A DNA stretch of 7,510 nucleotides from Hyphomicrobiales bacterium (GTDB lineage Bacteria; Pseudomonadota; Alphaproteobacteria; Rhizobiales; Beijerinckiaceae), in NCBI GenBank assembly GCA_003567055.1, contig PXAW01000442.1, positions 1 to 7,510 of the forward strand. Direction: 5' to 3'. Shown one piece after another: positions 7,394-7,510 of this stretch. The notes beneath the pieces are model-generated. The model ran no database searches and was not told the DNA's origin. It saw only the letters and a list, made by a program, of their open reading frames with translations. The translations under genes and the position numbers were made by a program. Position 1 is the stretch's first letter, and each line of letters opens with the position of its first letter.

Positions 7394-7510
7394 ATGGCGC
7401 TATCCTGGCTCAAACGACTCGGCGGGCGGGCCGATCCGCCCTCACCGGCGAACGCATCCACAAGCACGGACACGGCACACGACATGAGCGAGAGCGACAC
7501 CCCCGATAAC
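7394..7510 (+). CDS. N-terminal fragment of an unrecognised protein (3' end outside window)
   Basis: An ATG at 7394 opens a frame that stays open for 39 codons to the window edge. It begins MALSWLKRLGGRADPP and continues as a Pro/Ser/Thr/Asp-rich, probably disordered stretch (ANASTSTDTAHDMSESD). GGAGGAG (7378-7384) lies 9 bases upstream and supports this start over the in-frame ATG at 7358, which has no Shine-Dalgarno. A later in-frame ATG at 7484 (MSESDTPDN) is also possible. The short amphipathic basic N-terminus followed by an acidic linker could be a membrane-associating helix, but there is no clear signal peptide or transmembrane segment. The function cannot be named from this fragment. 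Because it diverges from coxS, it may share regulatory sites with the cox operon. The overlapping frame at 7252-7509 is less likely, since its product is rich in Arg, His and Gly and its start lacks a ribosome-binding site. Confidence 0.55.
   Translation, partial: MALSWLKRLGGRADPPSPANASTSTDTAHDMSESDTPDN

Overview
The window looks like a chromosomal segment of a GC-rich alphaproteobacterium, probably Hyphomicrobiales-like. The basis is the high-GC coding style, the alphaproteobacterial flagellin C-terminus, and a form II (SLM-ordered) CO-dehydrogenase-like cluster. I cannot name the genus from sequence alone.

Layout. Positions 1-119 hold the 3' end of a flagellin gene on the + strand. It is followed by a strong hairpin (146-173) that serves as a convergent terminator between flagellin and the leftward genes. 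From 198 to 7043 all genes lie on the minus strand. Read in transcription order they are coxS (small, [2Fe-2S]; 6549-7043), coxL (large, molybdenum cofactor; 4018-6381), coxM (medium, FAD; 3139-3942), coxD (MoxR-type AAA+ ATPase; 2152-3087) and, after a 190-base gap, a 587-residue acyl-CoA dehydrogenase of the DmdC-like long family (198-1961). A 350-base intergenic region (7044-7393) separates coxS from a divergent + strand gene of unknown function, of which only the first 39 codons are in the window.

How the genes work together. CoxS, CoxL and CoxM are the three subunits of a xanthine-oxidase-family molybdenum hydroxylase: the substrate is oxidised at the Mo site in CoxL, and electrons pass through the two [2Fe-2S] clusters of CoxS to FAD on CoxM. 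CoxL has AYRGAGR at the active-site loop instead of the AYxCSFR loop that holds copper in true (form I) CO dehydrogenase. The gene order S-L-M agrees with form II. The natural substrate of form II enzymes is not settled, and CO oxidation should not be assumed. CoxD is the maturation ATPase usually found with these enzymes; its common partner coxE (VWA protein) is absent from this window. The acyl-CoA dehydrogenase may or may not share regulation with the cox genes.

The most notable non-coding features are a TTGA-N6-TCAA FNR/FixK-type box upstream of coxS, a perfect 10-bp hairpin between coxL and coxM, a 12-bp hairpin between coxM and coxD that pairs fully only in the minus-strand RNA and abuts a TTG start, and an unusually long coxS-coxL gap with two small ORFs that overlap the flanking genes by 4 bases. 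I see no mobile element, CRISPR array, tRNA or rRNA.
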